From assembly GCF_027409185.1 (NCBI RefSeq), contig NC_084461.1, positions 144,567,001 to 144,631,000 on the forward strand: a DNA stretch of 64,000 nt, read 5' to 3'. Shown here piece by piece: positions 42,011-54,954 of the stretch; position 1 is the stretch's first letter, and each line of letters opens with the position of its first letter. The stretch is from Cynocephalus volans (lineage: Eukaryota; Chordata; Mammalia; Dermoptera; Cynocephalidae). The position numbers were made by a program, and so were the translations under genes. Below the pieces are notes generated by a model that worked only from the letters and a program-made list of their open reading frames with translations, was not told the origin of the DNA and did no database searches.

Positions 42011-44930
42011 TTTTATCTCCATTCCTCACTCCAAACACGTTCTAATTGGGTCTGCTAACCATACTGTCTACTCCCTTGGCCACAGGGAAACAGGAGTGGT
42101 AAGTGAGGCCAACTGCCAGGTATTTTCAGTATATGTGCTGCCGAAGCGAGCACAACTGCCAGGTATTTTCCCTGGGATTTTTCAAACTGGAAATTTAAAA
42201 AAATGATAGATCTTTAATTGTCTGAAAAGGTTAGGCGAATCAGTGAAAAAGCTGAGATGTGAGAGTCAGGAGCTCTATGAAACCATGTTCCTTGAAAATG
42301 AAGAAAGGCTGTTAAAGGGGCAGAAATAAATATGAATGGACAAAATGTCATTTTGATACAAATAATAATTGCTATAAAATTTTAAGCTAAATATTCTGAA
42401 ACACTATTTGACTTGAACCTGCATAAGAATATGTTGAGGCCTGCATGAGTGTATTTTACATAGGAAAAATGTATTAAATTCTCAGGTTTATTTAGGACAA
42501 AAGCATTGCCCATACTTTAGTTGAAAAGGCCAATAATTTAATATGATAGCATATGCTGAATGTAGCTAAGATAAATTGTTTACTATAAATAGCCTTAAAT
42601 TGGCAGGAAATTACAACATTTTTCTGGGTCATAGATCCCTTTGAGGAAATGATAAAAGTTATATATTCTCTTGGGACAAAAAAATGAACAGTCACACAAA
42701 ATTTGACAGACAATGTCTGGAGAATCAGATAAGCCTGACGTGTCTTCATGGACCTCTTAGGAATCCCTAGGCTCAGTGAGAATTGTTTCTTTTCTGTTTC
42801 GCATAACTGCTGCACCAGCCCACCTGTGCACATAAGAATAGATGAAGTAAGTTGACATTAGGGAGGTTTTAAATTTACTTAGTTTTTAAGTTATTAGAGA
42901 CAGTAGACAATAACATAGATAAGAGAATTTCAAGTGGCAATTAAGAATCAAAGAAAATCTTAACATAACCAGTTGTAAAAATATTTTTTCTCTCTGCTTT
43001 TTGTCTTCTTCGTTTTTCCTTTGTGTCAATCTTTTTGCTATTGTTGTAAGTGTTGGCTTGCTTTTTAATTATTTCTTATATTTATTTTATCTAGTGCAAA
43101 ATGCAAATGATTTTCTTATGATTTTGCTTTATATTTTCTTATGATATTTGTCTGATGCAAAATACAAGTGCTTACTTGTCACATTCCAGGTACTTTGTCT
43201 CCATATCTGTTCACTGTGAAGATGGGGCAGCACTTTTAAATATCAATAGTTGACTCAAGTTTGAATAGAGGTTCTACATATTGAGTAAAGATTCTACACT
43301 GTCTACTGCCATTTTTCTACACTGTCTATTTTTAGACTATTTCAGAGTCTGACATTAATAATATATTTTATACTGTTTTCTAATGATTACATGCCTGTTA
43401 ATCTTCTTTATCCTATTATATAGTAAATTATTTATGGGAAAGTTTCAGGTCTTCTGTTTCCTATGAATTTACACCCAGTACTTTGGTCAACATTATGGTT
43501 TGCATGTGACAGAAACAACTCAAATTGCCTGGGGGAGAGGGAGAAGGGTTATCTTCAAAATCTGAAAAATTCAATGAATAATTCTTCTTTCTGAAACAGC
43601 TGAACCCAGGGGATCAAACAATGCTTTCAGAGGTCAAGATCCTTCTATGGCTTGCATAGCTTTTCTCTGTGTTGGCCTCATCATTTGATGTGTTCTTTCT
43701 ATGTGGAAGCTCTCGGCACCTCCAGGCTTACGTTCTCCTTGGCTTCTCTTTCCCAATTGTACATTCTTGCACATTCCTGGAATTGAGTGCCAGGTATCTA
43801 ATGACTAATTTAGCCATCTCTGAACAAGTCTGGAAATAGGGGTTGACTCTATCCAACTTATGTGGGTTAAAAACTGAGAAGAGGTACTCGCCCAAAAGAA
43901 AATCAAAGTGCAATTACCAAAAAAACAAAAACAATTATTAGAAGGAAATTAGGTTCTGGACAGGGGAAAACAACATATATTCACTGCACAGAGTTTATTA
44001 GCTTTACATAATACCAAACACTCCTTGGTTGATACATCATCTACTCTTATTCAAGACCAAAGATAAATAATCATTTTTGTCTGTCTTTAAAAGAGCCCAC
44101 TTGATTGCAAAGCACAAAAAACAACTCAATGTAGTTCAAGCAAAAATTGGTTTTATTGTATTCTCAACCAATATTACTCTAAGAATTACAGCAAGGCCTC
44201 CAAAAACCAAAAAGCAGCTACTGTATGTATGTGAGGGTGTTGGGGCACGGACTACATATAGGGTAGAGAGGAGAACGTCTTTTATATTCTGTGTCTTTAT
44301 GCATTTGTGTGTCTCTTTCAGTCTTCAAATCAGCTTCTCACTTAAGTAATTTACTCTGTAGTTTACAATATAGCCTCATCTAGACCATGCAGAGACAGCA
44401 ACTCAACACCAGAATGTTCAAGGACTTCTCTCTCAGCTGTCCACAAAAATCTCAGTTCTCCAGGCCAGATCTTACTGGCGAGTGAAGGTCAGGAATCTAC
44501 TCCTGGTTCCCCAGATGAGCTGTCTGAAGCAGGAATAGAATCAGAGAGGTTGAGGGTGAAGGTAACATAGATCAAAGCACTTCTCTTTCTGGCACTAGGA
44601 GCAGGGCAGTTCCCCCAAAGGTGGTGTGGAGGCAAAGAGGAAATTATTGACATCTTTAACACAATCTGATACAATTCTGTATTTTACCCCAAATAGAAGA
44701 GAGTAACACAAATAGAATTAAATAAGAGAGTAAGACCCTACTAATGAGAATTCCATTCTATTTGTCAGACCAAAACCAAAATTCTCATTTAATGAAAATG
44801 GTAAAGAATGAGATGATTTATGTACCAATATAAGAAGTTCATTCATTTGCAAGCAAAATTACTAAAAATGGTTTATTTTACAAACTAGGTAAGTGATGGT
44901 TATAATTAGTAGAATTTGAAGTTTTAATGA
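42011..44930. other. Non-coding DNA; two related unnamed repeat-like stretches
   Basis: No gene is seen. About 43490-43790 and 44080-44500 share a theme (an 'acaactcaa' stretch early, then 'ctccaggc' later) that may be an ancient interspersed repeat I cannot name. The 90- to 113-codon frames here overlap no recognisable domain. Confidence 0.4.
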
Positions 44931-44939
44931 ATAATAAAT

Positions 44940-45055
44940 AACTAAGTAGGGAGAGGGAGGGAGGAAAAGGAGGAATTGGTAAAGGGACATGAAAATCAAC
45001 TACATTGTATACTGAGAAGTTAAAAGTAAATATAAAAAAATAACAAAGAAAAAAA
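44940..45055 (+). mobile_element. Old L1 3'UTR end
   Basis: 'gggagagggagggaggaaaa', then 'gaaaatcaactacattgtat' and an A-rich end, the same order as the 3' ends of the young L1s (G-rich run, 'cagctacaatgtatatcg', tail). Confidence 0.7.
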
Positions 45056-45599
45056 GAGTTTCAAGGCAAAAGGTTAAAAACAAAGTAACATTTAACTCCC
45101 ACCAAATGTAAGATCTCTAATGTTAAAATATAGTTATACTGATATATCTTTGAAATTTATTTTGAAATTAATACCAAAGAAGTAGAGAATATCTATTTAA
45201 ATAAATATGTTATTTATAGTAATCCAGCATATATTACAGTTTCAACTTCTAAAGATTCACTAACAGTAAAAATAGGGTTTTAAAATTGTTTTAGCTGTCT
45301 TTACCTTTTGCTCTAACTCTCTTAATAGTAAAGAAAGGGAAATAAAAACATTTTCCCAATAGATTAGAGTAAATTGAATCAACCACACAGAAATGTGTGA
45401 TTCTAGTATATGCTCCTTTTCAACATTCCATTTAAAATTAACCAACTACCAAGAAAAGCCAAATGCTATTTACGACAGCTCCTTCCAGAAAAAAATGGAA
45501 AACACTGATTTGATTCATTAATAAAGCAACATTTAGACCACTTAGCAGTAGAAAATCTGCCAAATGTTTTCTATGTTTTACTACTATATATGTGAATAT

Positions 45600-45672
45600 A
45601 CATGTGTGTAACATATACGTATATGTGTATGTGTGTGTATACATGTGGATGTGTGCATATAAACATATATAC
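45600..45672. repeat. TG/TA-rich simple sequence
   Basis: Imperfect alternation of tgtg, tatg and catata units. Low complexity; no other role seen. Confidence 0.85.
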
Positions 45673-45949
45673 ACTCCTACTATCAATAGGCTGTGATGAA
45701 CTAACACTTCATTTAAATCTTGAAATCTGTCTTAACTGTCAGTTTGTGGTCATTAGTTGTGGTCATATTAAGCTTGTTATTATTAAATCTCTAGTGCAGG
45801 AAGAAAAAGGGAAAAGAAATTCTAAGAATCTCTCAGAAAATTTATTATCTCTAGTTCCTTGAGATTCCTGGGATTGTCATTCTGAAATTTACATCTCCCA
45901 GATCCCATATGGGCATTCACCTTGCTAGGGAAGCAATTTTGCAAAGTAG

Positions 45950-46170
45950 TGAAGGCACGGGTTTTAAAGTTGGTAGAGGAGAGGTTAAATTTCTCCTTCT
46001 CCACTTACCAACTGTAGGATTCAGGACAAGTTACTTAACTCAGCCTGTTTCCTCATCTATGTAATTTATACCTACCTCACAGGTGACTGTGTGGATTAAC
46101 TGAGGTAAAGTGTAAAACACTTCGGATAGTACCCAACACAAAATAAACAGTCAATGGTAGCCATTTTTGA
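45950..46170 (+). repeat. MIR remnant
   Basis: 'ggacaagttacttaactcag', 'cctgtttcctcatctatgta', 'tacctacctcacaggtgact' and 'acacaaaataaacagtcaat' are a clear sense MIR with most of the family's length. Confidence 0.88.
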
Positions 46171-46239
46171 GAAAGAATCATTATTTAAAAAAAAAAAATA
46201 CATCCACAGGGTCATAACTACTTCTGAGCTTACATATAC

Positions 46240-46400
46240 TACGTTTATTATACCATATGGTAATTATTTTTACATGTCTGTCCTGCCCACCCTCATTGAA
46301 CAGTTAGCTCCTTGAGGACAGTTATTTTGTCATTTATTTTCATGCTTAATCCAGGTCTTGGTACTTACTAGGTGCAAAACGATTTCTTGTAAATGGAACT
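46240..46400 (+). mobile_element. L2 3' end remnant
   Basis: 'gttagctccttgaggacagt', 'tattttgtcatttattttca' and 'cttggtacttactaggtgca' are the sense L2 3' end. Confidence 0.65.
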
Positions 46401-47435
46401 GAACCTAAAAATAGCTAGAAGCCAATTATTCCCTCTAGGATGCAGAACTATGAAGCTCTTCATTCTGCATTGTATATTTGAAGTATGTAAGACGCATTGC
46501 TCTCTGAAACTTTCCATCAAATGTAAGAATAAAAGAGGCAGCTGTTCACAGTAAAACAGGCTGTGCAGTGCTTTTGAACCAATAGAGAAGTTTAAACTCT
46601 CAAGGCAAGTACTGAGTTAATGTCTAAAAAAACCTGACCGCTACTTCATTTTCAGTACTGACAGTGTTCTTAGCAATCAGTATAGAAGAAAAAGGCTGCA
46701 ACATTTTTTGAGATATTGCATCAGACCTTTTGATTCTGGGCTCCAACATTTGCTGAATCAATTTGCATTCTGAAGGTTATCTTCAAAGCCAGGAGGGTGA
46801 GGAACAGAAAGGTTTGATATAAAAAAATTTCTAAGGGTTACTATATCTAAAATCCTTGTATTTTAAAATTGGTTCCCCCTTGATAAGAGGACTCTGATTG
46901 TGGTAAGAAACAGCCTTAACTTTTTCTTCCCCTTGAAAATGTAATTTGCCAGTGTGTGAGAATGCACTGAACCACTTTTAAAGTTACGTTCATGGATATT
47001 TCATAGACTGCTGTAGACGTGTGTGTCCTGAAGAAGTAGTATTTTTTTCCTCTAGAATCCTAACTCATCTCCAGGACCAATAACCAGCAAACTAAACTAA
47101 ATCCACGTGAGGAGCTTTGAACACCTCCCACTTATCCTGAAGATGCCTCAGATGCTCACCTGGCCTAGATAAAATTCAGCAAACATTGAGATGTGTGCTA
47201 ATTACCAGTGAGGAGAGGCTGACTAAAGTCAGGTAACCTAACACCTGCCTGGAGAGTAATGAAGAAAGGTTTATCCTGACCTAGGAACAGAAAGGAGGGC
47301 GTAAGGTAAGTTTGCAATAAGGAGGAAGAGAAGGAACTTCCAGGTGAAGGGCACTTTGGGTAAGGGTTCTAATTAACCATTGCAAATCATACCAAGGTAC
47401 AAGTCTGGAAAAGCTCTTCCCTTGACAGAGTAAGT
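46401..47435. other. Non-coding DNA, nothing recognised
   Basis: No frame or repeat that I can support. Confidence 0.5.
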
Positions 47436-47439
47436 GCTC

Positions 47440-47575
47440 CTGTTTAAATGCTACATCACATATTGCACACAGGTGTTGATATTCAATGCTGTACCCCACA
47501 GATATGTACAATCAATTATGTTTCAATAAAAAATAAGAATAGTATTAAATTTTTTTAATTAAAAAAATAAATAAA
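47440..47575 (+). mobile_element. Old L1 3' end
   Basis: 'aatgctgtaccccacagata' with 'tgtacaatcaattatgttt' and an AATAAA-rich A tail resemble the terminal bases of old mammalian L1s. Only about 130 bp can be supported. Confidence 0.5.
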
Positions 47576-47619
47576 GTGAAACAAAATATGTTCTAGCATT
47601 CTTAGACTGACAATGTTGA

Positions 47620-48555
47620 AAGTCTCTTGGTTTCAGCCCTGGGCCGTCTTTTCTTTTCCATCTACAGCCCCCTTGCCCTTAGGAACCTCATCCAGTCACC
47701 TGACTTTAAATAATATATTCCGATGACTCCCACATTTTTATCTTCTGAAATCCACCTGCCTACTTAACATTTCAGTGTGAATAGCTCAGCCATGTCACGG
47801 TATCACATCTAACACAGAGCGCTTGATCATCTACCTCTTCCACTTTAGTTTTCTCCATCTCAGTAAATGATGCCACTATCTACTTCCTTCTATTTTTGCT
47901 GACAACGTTCTAGTCAAAGCAACCATCCTATCTCTTCTGGACAACTCTTCTCTACCACCCCAAATGGACTTAGACAACTGTCTTTGTCCTCCCAGCATCC
48001 ATACCCATAATTGCAGTCAATGTGATTTCTTTTTCTTTCAAAGAAGTATTTAATCATGTCAAACTCCTGAGTAAAGACTTGACATGGTTTACCTTTTCTC
48101 TTAGAATCTAATCTCAAGTTCTTAATGAAGCCTAAAGGCCTAGCACAATCTAATCCCTTTCAATTACTACTTTTCCTCTCTCTGCTTACATTCCAAACAT
48201 CCCAGTGCCTTGAACATGCAAAGTTCCATCTGAGTGCAGTGCCTTGGCAGACACTCTTTTTCCATCCAACCTCAAATACCTTCATAGGGTAACACCTACT
48301 AATCTCTCAAGACCTAACTTAAGTGCCACTGTCTCTGGGAAGTGTCTCCATGTCTCTGACCAGGTGAAGTGTGCCTGAGTTGTTTCCTTCTCTTTCTTCT
48401 ACACTGTAAATATAAGATTATTTGTACATTTTTTGTGTATTGCCAATCTCTTCCTAACTAGAATGTGAGCTTAGATAGAAGTGTGGCAATGTTTATAGTG
48501 CTGTCTAGTGAATGTTCAGGAGCTGGCATACTGTCTGGCAACAATAAATACCGTA
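47620..48555 (+). mobile_element. L2 remnant, long sense copy
   Basis: A run of sense L2 landmarks: 'gatgactcccacatttttat', 'catgtcaaactcctgagtaa' with 'tggtttaccttttctc', 'ctctctgcttacattccaaa', 'caagacctaacttaagtgcc', 'gaatgtgagcttagatagaa' and a 3' end 'caacaataaatacc'. About 900 bp, decayed. Confidence 0.8.
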
Positions 48556-48619
48556 TTTTGGGAGAACTCACTAATGAAACCAAGTATGAACCCATCAAGA
48601 TCAACTAAAGATGGAAGCT

Positions 48620-49055
48620 GTATTAGTCAGGGGTAAGAGAGAGAGAGAGACTGATTTGCTAAAAGGAATTGACTCATGTGATTATGGAGGCTGGCAAGTC
48701 CCAAGGTCTGCAGGGTGGGTTGGCAATCTGAAGACTCAGAAAACTCAATGGTGTAGTTCCAGTCAGAGTCAAAGACTTGAGAACCAGGAGAGCTGAGGTC
48801 TCAGTTTGTTGGCTGGTGGGCTGGAAAATTCTCTCTTACTCAGGGGAGGGTCAGCCTTTTTGCTCTATTCGGGCCTTCATCTAATTGGATGAGACTCATC
48901 CATATGAGGGAGGGCAATCTGCTTAACTCATACCAATTTAAGTGTTAATGTCATACAAAATTATCCTCACAGAAACACCCAGGATAGTGTTTGACCAAAT
49001 ATCCAGACATCCTGTGGCCAATCAATCTGATGCATAAAATTAACCATCAAGCAGC
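48620..49055 (-). mobile_element. Solo LTR, MLT2-type (ERVL)
   Basis: Antisense LTR: the plus strand opens with 'tgtattagtcaggggt' and a GA run, holds 'gaattgactcatgtgattat' with 'ggaggctggcaagtccc', 'gtagttccagtcagagtc', 'gccttcatctaattggatga' and ends in 'gcataaaattaaccatca'. No internal retroviral genes lie beside it, so it is a solo LTR or a remnant. Confidence 0.8.
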
Positions 49056-50890
49056 CAAATGGTTCCATGGATTTGGTGGCTTTTTACTGGATATTGAATG
49101 TTTTTATGTCTCTAAAATATCAATGTCAAAGCTGAAATCTTAATACACAAAGGGTCTTAGCAAAGTCAATGTCTGATGTGTCAGTGAACAACTTTGTTTA
49201 TGATTTTCTTTTCATAACTGATGAGCTGCATTTCATATCAAAAACATAAAAGCCAAGAAAATAGCAGTAGAATTAATCATGTTAGATGGCAAATGGGCTA
49301 TCTCTATATCCCCGCCACCGCACATACGCACATCTAACAATTTTAACACAAGACAGGGTCTTTTCATCAAATTTTTCTGAGTTTCTAGAGGCAACTAAAG
49401 TAAATTACAGTAAAGAAAAAGAAATTTAGAACTGTATACTCAATACATTTTTCTCAAAGTCTAAGGGAAAGTATTTTAAATTAAAAGTTAACTATTTACA
49501 GAGGCTCGCTTAAATGATGACACATAGTCATAGTCTCTAGTTTTGTTGCTCTGAAAGTCCTTCTTCTCTCCACCCTCAAAAGTGAGTCCCTTCGATAACC
49601 CTTCAAAGTACAAACGCTATCTCATTTGGAAGAAATGTTCAATCATGTCATAGGATCCATTGCCTTCCCCTTTCCAGGGCTCACAGTGAGATACAATTAA
49701 GCGTTCCAGTACATTTTCTGATTTGATTATTCATTCTAGAAAAAAGACACAGAGAAGGCTCCAGCAAAACACTACATTATGCAGTATTTATTGTGCCCCT
49801 ATTACATGCCAAGCCCTCTGTATTTTGAAGGGTCATCAGCACCATATGGTAAAGATATGCCCTTTCATACCTTCAACTCTCAGAACACAATATAAGTACA
49901 TAACACACACATACATGCAAGCATGCTCCTGAGGAAAAATAATATTTCTTGAATGTAAATTAATCTATAAAACTTTCCCTTTCCCACATTGCAAATAGCA
50001 TTATACATTATAATGCAAAGCAGTTTCACTTCTCCTATATACATTCTTGTTCACGCCAACTCAGGGTCTATCTTTGCATGAGAAATTAGCAGATAACAGC
50101 ACACGTACAAGCAGCACAGACATCTGCTGCACATCACCACCCAAAGGTACAAAATGACTTGGAAAAAATCTTTAAAATTATCTTTTTTTTTGTTTTGCAT
50201 TTCCTTTTACCTTCACCCAAATTTCTTCTCACCCCTAACCCCTTCCTCACAACTGTTTTTTATAGGCAGAAGAGTATGGAGAGAGGAGGATGGGTTTTTC
50301 TTCCATTATATAAACGTGTACCATGTAGATTTATGTATATAAATATATATATACCCACAGGTAAATTTAATGTTGTCTTAAAATAAAATGTAACTTGTAA
50401 GAGGAAAGCTCTTTTCCAAATGCAACTTTGCAAAATTGATTTTTAAAGTAGGATCATACTGCAGACACTGAGTTTCTGAAAGGTGACCTTCACCCTCAAC
50501 TACATTAGTCAGCAATTCAATTTTCTCAGTATCTTTAAGAGGTGATAATAGCTGTAAATTGTCCTGACTTACGTTACCAGCTGCTTCTTTAAAGCAACAG
50601 TTACAAAACTTGCTTTCCCTGAATTTGAATTTTTTTAAAAAATGTTTTTCTTTTGTAGTTATTTTACATTTTCAAACTCAAGTTTGAAATGAAAAGTATG
50701 GGACTCATATGTAGAGTATCTAAGTGTCAGTCTCAATTAAATATATGAAAGCCACTCTTACTGATACATAATTTTACCTTTTCTCAGTCTCATTATTTTT
50801 TAAATAATTTGAAATGCTATCTTATTTGATCACATTTATATCATTTGTCATTACAATTTCACGCTATATCTGAAACACCACCACGCTTTT
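49056..50890. other. Non-coding DNA; possible antisense L2 fragment
   Basis: About 49780-49880 ('cagtatttattgtgccccta' then 'ttacatgccaagccctctg') looks like an antisense L2 3' end. The rest shows nothing I can name. Confidence 0.45.
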
Positions 50891-50899
50891 TCAAAGAAT

Positions 50900-51060
50900 G
50901 TTCACATCCTCACTTCATGAGAACCTCACAACCACTGTTGAGTATGGTGTGTGGGGTGGGTAACCACAGTTCACAGTAGGATAAATGGAAGCTCAGAGAA
51001 AATAGAGTGTGAATATACTTAAAAACTCTGTCATGAGCTCCTGCTCTTTCATTCTCCTAG
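50900..51060 (-). repeat. Possible MIR remnant
   Basis: 'gagaacctcacaaccactgt', 'aggataaatggaagctcaga' and a 3' 'catgagctcctgctctttca' have the antisense MIR order but are heavily changed. Confidence 0.45.
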
Positions 51061-51229
51061 AAAACTCTTGTACTATATCACTATAGATTGAACACTAACC
51101 TTCATGCATTGGCCTCATAAAATTCGATTTTAATTCACCTCATTTATCCAAGCTCCACACTTGTGATTCTGTCTCTTGACCATTTCTTGTATATTTGGCT
51201 CATAAATTCAAACCGAATTGAAAATCTCC

Positions 51230-52290
51230 TGTGATCTTTTCTTCCTTCACTAACAACCGTTGCTATCATCTCGTAGCCCACTGTGCTGTACCTTCAGATT
51301 TTAGGGACTCTTGCACCCTTTTTAGTGTGTTGTTACCCAACTTCTTCCCTCAGAAATCTTTAGTAGCTCTCCATTTCCTACTACAATAGGCTAAAACTTC
51401 TGCCAGGACCTGGTGTCTTTTAATAACAGCCTAGAATCACCTTATCTACGAACCTCATTTTCAGTTGCAACCCACCCCTTGTCATTGGTTCTAATCAGTT
51501 TGCCCATTTTATTGTCTTGTGAAGTTACCAGATCATTCTTGAATGTCCATCTCTTATATTTTCTTTTTACCCAAAAAACTTTTCAAGAATGACTCAGTCA
51601 TTACGATTCTCTCTGTGTGTGTCTACAAAACTTAGTGTCTATTTCAAAAAATTCAGATATTCAATGTTTTGTTATTGTTATTGTTTTGTTATTGTTATCT
51701 AAAAATGTTCTCATTTTTGCCCTTAAAGACAGAGTGAACATAGATAATGGTGAACTCTACATTCTTTACCTCATAACCTAGCAAACAATGTAGGAGGTAA
51801 GAGAAGTTCTGTAGTAGGAATCAAAAAGTTTAACCTATCAGCTAGTCATGTGATTTGGATAACTGACCTAACCTCCTGGATTTCAAGATCTCTACCTACA
51901 AGCATAGAAATATTAAAATAGGAAAAAATCCTCAAAACTCAATCATTCACTTCCCATCTTCATGATTCACCTACTGAATGATTTTTATCAGCATATAAAT
52001 AAGTAGTAACACTATCATCTCCTGGACCCATATAACCTTCTACTTATGATCCATTTTTCTAATACTCTTCATGACAAGCCTGCTCAAAATTATTTTTCCA
52101 TTCTTTCTGTACCCCATTTTTCCCCCATTCTAATTAGGTTTTTTGTTTCCTGCATAATAAACCATGTTTGTCAAGGTAATAAATTATCTCCATCTTGCCA
52201 AATCCAATGATCAATTCTCAGTTCTTATTTTTGTGAACTTATTAACAGCATTTAATGCACCTAATCACTCTATCCTTTTTGAAAGGATCC
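51230..52290 (+). mobile_element. L2 remnants
   Basis: The best part is 51940-52280 ('ccatcttgccaaatccaatg', 'atcaattctcagttcttatt', 'aacagcatttaatgcaccta', 'atcactctatccttttt'), matching the sense coding end of L2. A weaker stretch is 51340-51500. Boundaries are approximate. Confidence 0.6.
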
Positions 52291-53034
52291 CCTAAAGAGA
52301 TCAGATAATCCAAGTCTTTGGCCCTTTGGCCACAAATTGTGCTCAAAGCTTACTCACCAGTTAAAGCAAGGTCTAGGAGAATACAATATTTCACAACACT
52401 TAATGCACAGTTATACCAAGGAGCTCTTTTTTTAAGAGCCTGCATCATTTGCATAAGTGAAATGAAGTTGATGTACAGTCAAAATGACCAAACAGATGCT
52501 TCTGCCATCACTTAATATGAAATATATTTTTCCATGCTGGTGAATAGAAGGCTATCAGTTGCAATGGCTCTAAGTGAAAAGGGTCTTATATTTTAGAACC
52601 CGTTGAGCATAAAATGTCACCAAACTTTTCCTAAATCAAAACTCACTTTATTTTGTTCATTTGAAAGATACAGATTCTTATATTGGGTTAGATTATAAAT
52701 CCTACTGCTTAATGGTTGTTCACAGGTTGACATTTTTCACCCCTACTTCTAAAATATAAATATCTGCATTGAAAACCTGAGCTCTGACTATACTGGGCAT
52801 GGTAATCTCCAGGTCACTATGAATAGTTGTCATAGCAATAAGCAGATATTGCAAAATCAAGATAGAAAAATATACTTACATAAAATTTACATAATTTAAA
52901 ATATCTAATCAAGGATATTTAAGATAAAATACTAAATCCACAGTAGTATAATGGTGTTTTAAAGGTTCATATTCATGGGGTTTTCCAGCCTTAATTTACT
53001 AACTTACCCAATGGTCATTTATTATTAGGAAGCA

Positions 53035-53265
53035 ATATGGTATCACGAATAAGGCAAGACATTTGGTATCATATACCTCTGGGTTCAATTCTTGTATCTC
53101 ACTTATTAGTTCTATAGCCTTGGATTAGAAACCTGTCTTTTCTGAGGCTCAGCTTCATCTTCTACATAAAAGTAATAATATCTTTCAAGGCTGTTGTGAA
53201 ATTAAATGAAATAGCATGCATTTAATATGGTGTTTAACAGTTACTAGGCAACTACCAAATGCCAA
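53035..53265 (+). repeat. MIR remnant
   Basis: 'tctgggttcaattcttgtat', 'gattagaaacctgtcttttc', 'tgaggctcagcttcatcttc', 'caaggctgttgtgaaattaa' and 'atgaaatagcatgcatttaa' form a nearly complete sense MIR. Confidence 0.85.
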
Positions 53266-53439
53266 CCTACTCATAAAGCCCTCTGCCTTTCCTTGAGCTC
53301 TGTCTTCTACTATTTGCTGCTGTGTGTATTTATGAACACAAAGACATGGGGTATAATTCTTGACTTGGGAGTTGACAGTGTGAAAAATTTCAGACTCCTC
53401 TCTACCTTTATGCCATACATAAGATCTCTTCATCTGGAA

Positions 53440-53775
53440 AGCCGGATCACCATTCTATTATCCTCTAGTGTCTCTTTCCTTCCTATCCTTCAGAGTTCAG
53501 CTAAATGTCACCTCCAGAGAGAATTCTATGCTGACTAGCCCCTGAAATGTAGTTATTCTTAGTTCCCAACATCCTGTTTATCTCTTTCATTGTGCTTATT
53601 ACTACTTATAAAATCATTTATTGTGTATGTTTGTGTGTATATTATTTGTTTACCTTGCTAGTCTGAAAGAGGACTGGGAACACATTTTTCTTGTTACTTA
53701 CATCCACAATTCCTTGACTAATGCCTACCACTTAGTAAACACTCAAAATTATTTGACTAATAAATAAGTACAGTG
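53440..53775 (+). mobile_element. L2 3' end remnant
   Basis: 'cttcagagttcagctaaatg', 'tcacctccagagagaattct', 'gtgcttattactacttataa', and 'actaatgcctaccacttagt' then 'aaacactcaaaattatttga' give the sense L2 3' end in order. Confidence 0.8.
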
Positions 53776-53896
53776 TTGAACAATAGGAAGACATTTTTTC
53801 ACTTATGAAAATAACATTCTAAAGTGAGAAACAATGTGAAACAAGTTAAAAAAAATGTGCATTTATAATTGAGATATGAGCACCAAAATCATAGAT

Positions 53897-54302
53897 GCTG
53901 TATTAGTCCATTTTGTGTTGCTGTAACAGAATACCTGAGACTGGGTAATTTATAAAGAACAGAGGTTTATTTGGCTTATGATTCTGGGACTGCTGCATCT
54001 GGTGTGGGCTTCACGCTGCTTCTACTCATGGTGTAAAGTGGCAGGCAGCCGGTGGGTACAAGCAGATCACATGGCAAGAGAAAGCAAGAGAAAGAGAGGA
54101 GGTGCCAGGGTCTTTTAAACAACCAGCTCTTGTGGGAACTAATAGAGAACTTACTCATTAATCTCCCCTCCCCCAGAGAGAGCAATAATCCATTCATGAG
54201 GGATCCACCCCCATAAGTCAGCTTCCAACACTGCTACATTGCAGATCAGATTTCCACATGAATTTTGGCAGGGACAACACATCCAAACTCTACCAGATGC
54301 TA
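53897..54302 (-). mobile_element. MaLR LTR (MST/THE1-like)
   Basis: The plus strand starts 'gtattagtccattttgtgtt', then 'cctgagactgggtaatttat' and 'aaagaacagaggtttatttg', has 'tcttttaaacaaccagctct' and ends with 'atttccacatgaattttggc'. This is the antisense LTR of the ERVL-MaLR group. No internal part is present. Confidence 0.85.
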
Positions 54303-54511
54303 AGGACATTTATTTTTGAGTGAGGAAATATCTATAATAAAATATAATTTGTTGAGCACTATAATGGTTGGGCCTAAAATATTACACATAAGTTTTTGGC
54401 CAGCAGCTGTGCTCCTCAAAGCCTTAAACATAACTTTTTGGGAATACAATTCAACCCACTACAAATGTTAATTTTGACAAATTTCTGGAGGCCAAGTGTG
54501 ATCTACTGTTT

Positions 54512-54942
54512 TAATCCATTTCTGTTGCTTATAATAGAATACCTGAAGCTAGGTAATCTATAAATAAACAAAATATATTTCCTATAGTTTGGAGGCTGAA
54601 AAGACCATAGTCCAGGGAACACATCTGATGAAGGCCTTCTTGGTGGTGACTGTACAGCTATTCAGGGTGTCACATGGTGAGGATATGGCATGAGCAAGAG
54701 AGCCAATCTTTTCATTTGATCTCCTCATAAAGCCATCAGAACCATGCCCATGATATCTCATTACTTCATAAATGAATTGATGCATTCACGAGAGCACAGT
54801 CCTCACAATCCATCACCTCTCAAAGGCCCCACCTTTCAAATACCACAGTTGGATCTCGCACCCTCTTAACACTATTACAGTAGAAATCAAGTTTCCAATA
54901 CATATACTTTTGGGGGACACATATGACCCATAGCATCTAGTG
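54512..54942 (-). mobile_element. MaLR LTR (MLT1/MST-like), second
   Basis: 'ttaatccatttctgttgctt', 'ataatagaatacctgaagct', 'catcacctctcaaaggcccc' with 'acctttcaaataccac', and 'cttttgggggacacatatga' follow another antisense MaLR LTR. It is more decayed than the one at 53897. The short stretch between them (54330-54510) may hold remains of a third. Confidence 0.75.
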
Positions 54943-54954
54943 TGTGAGAATCAC

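Noticed and set aside
48620..49055. Endogenous retrovirus with coding potential
   Set aside because: Only LTR-type sequence is present; I see no gag, pol or env frame next to it or next to the MaLR LTRs at 53897 and 54512.
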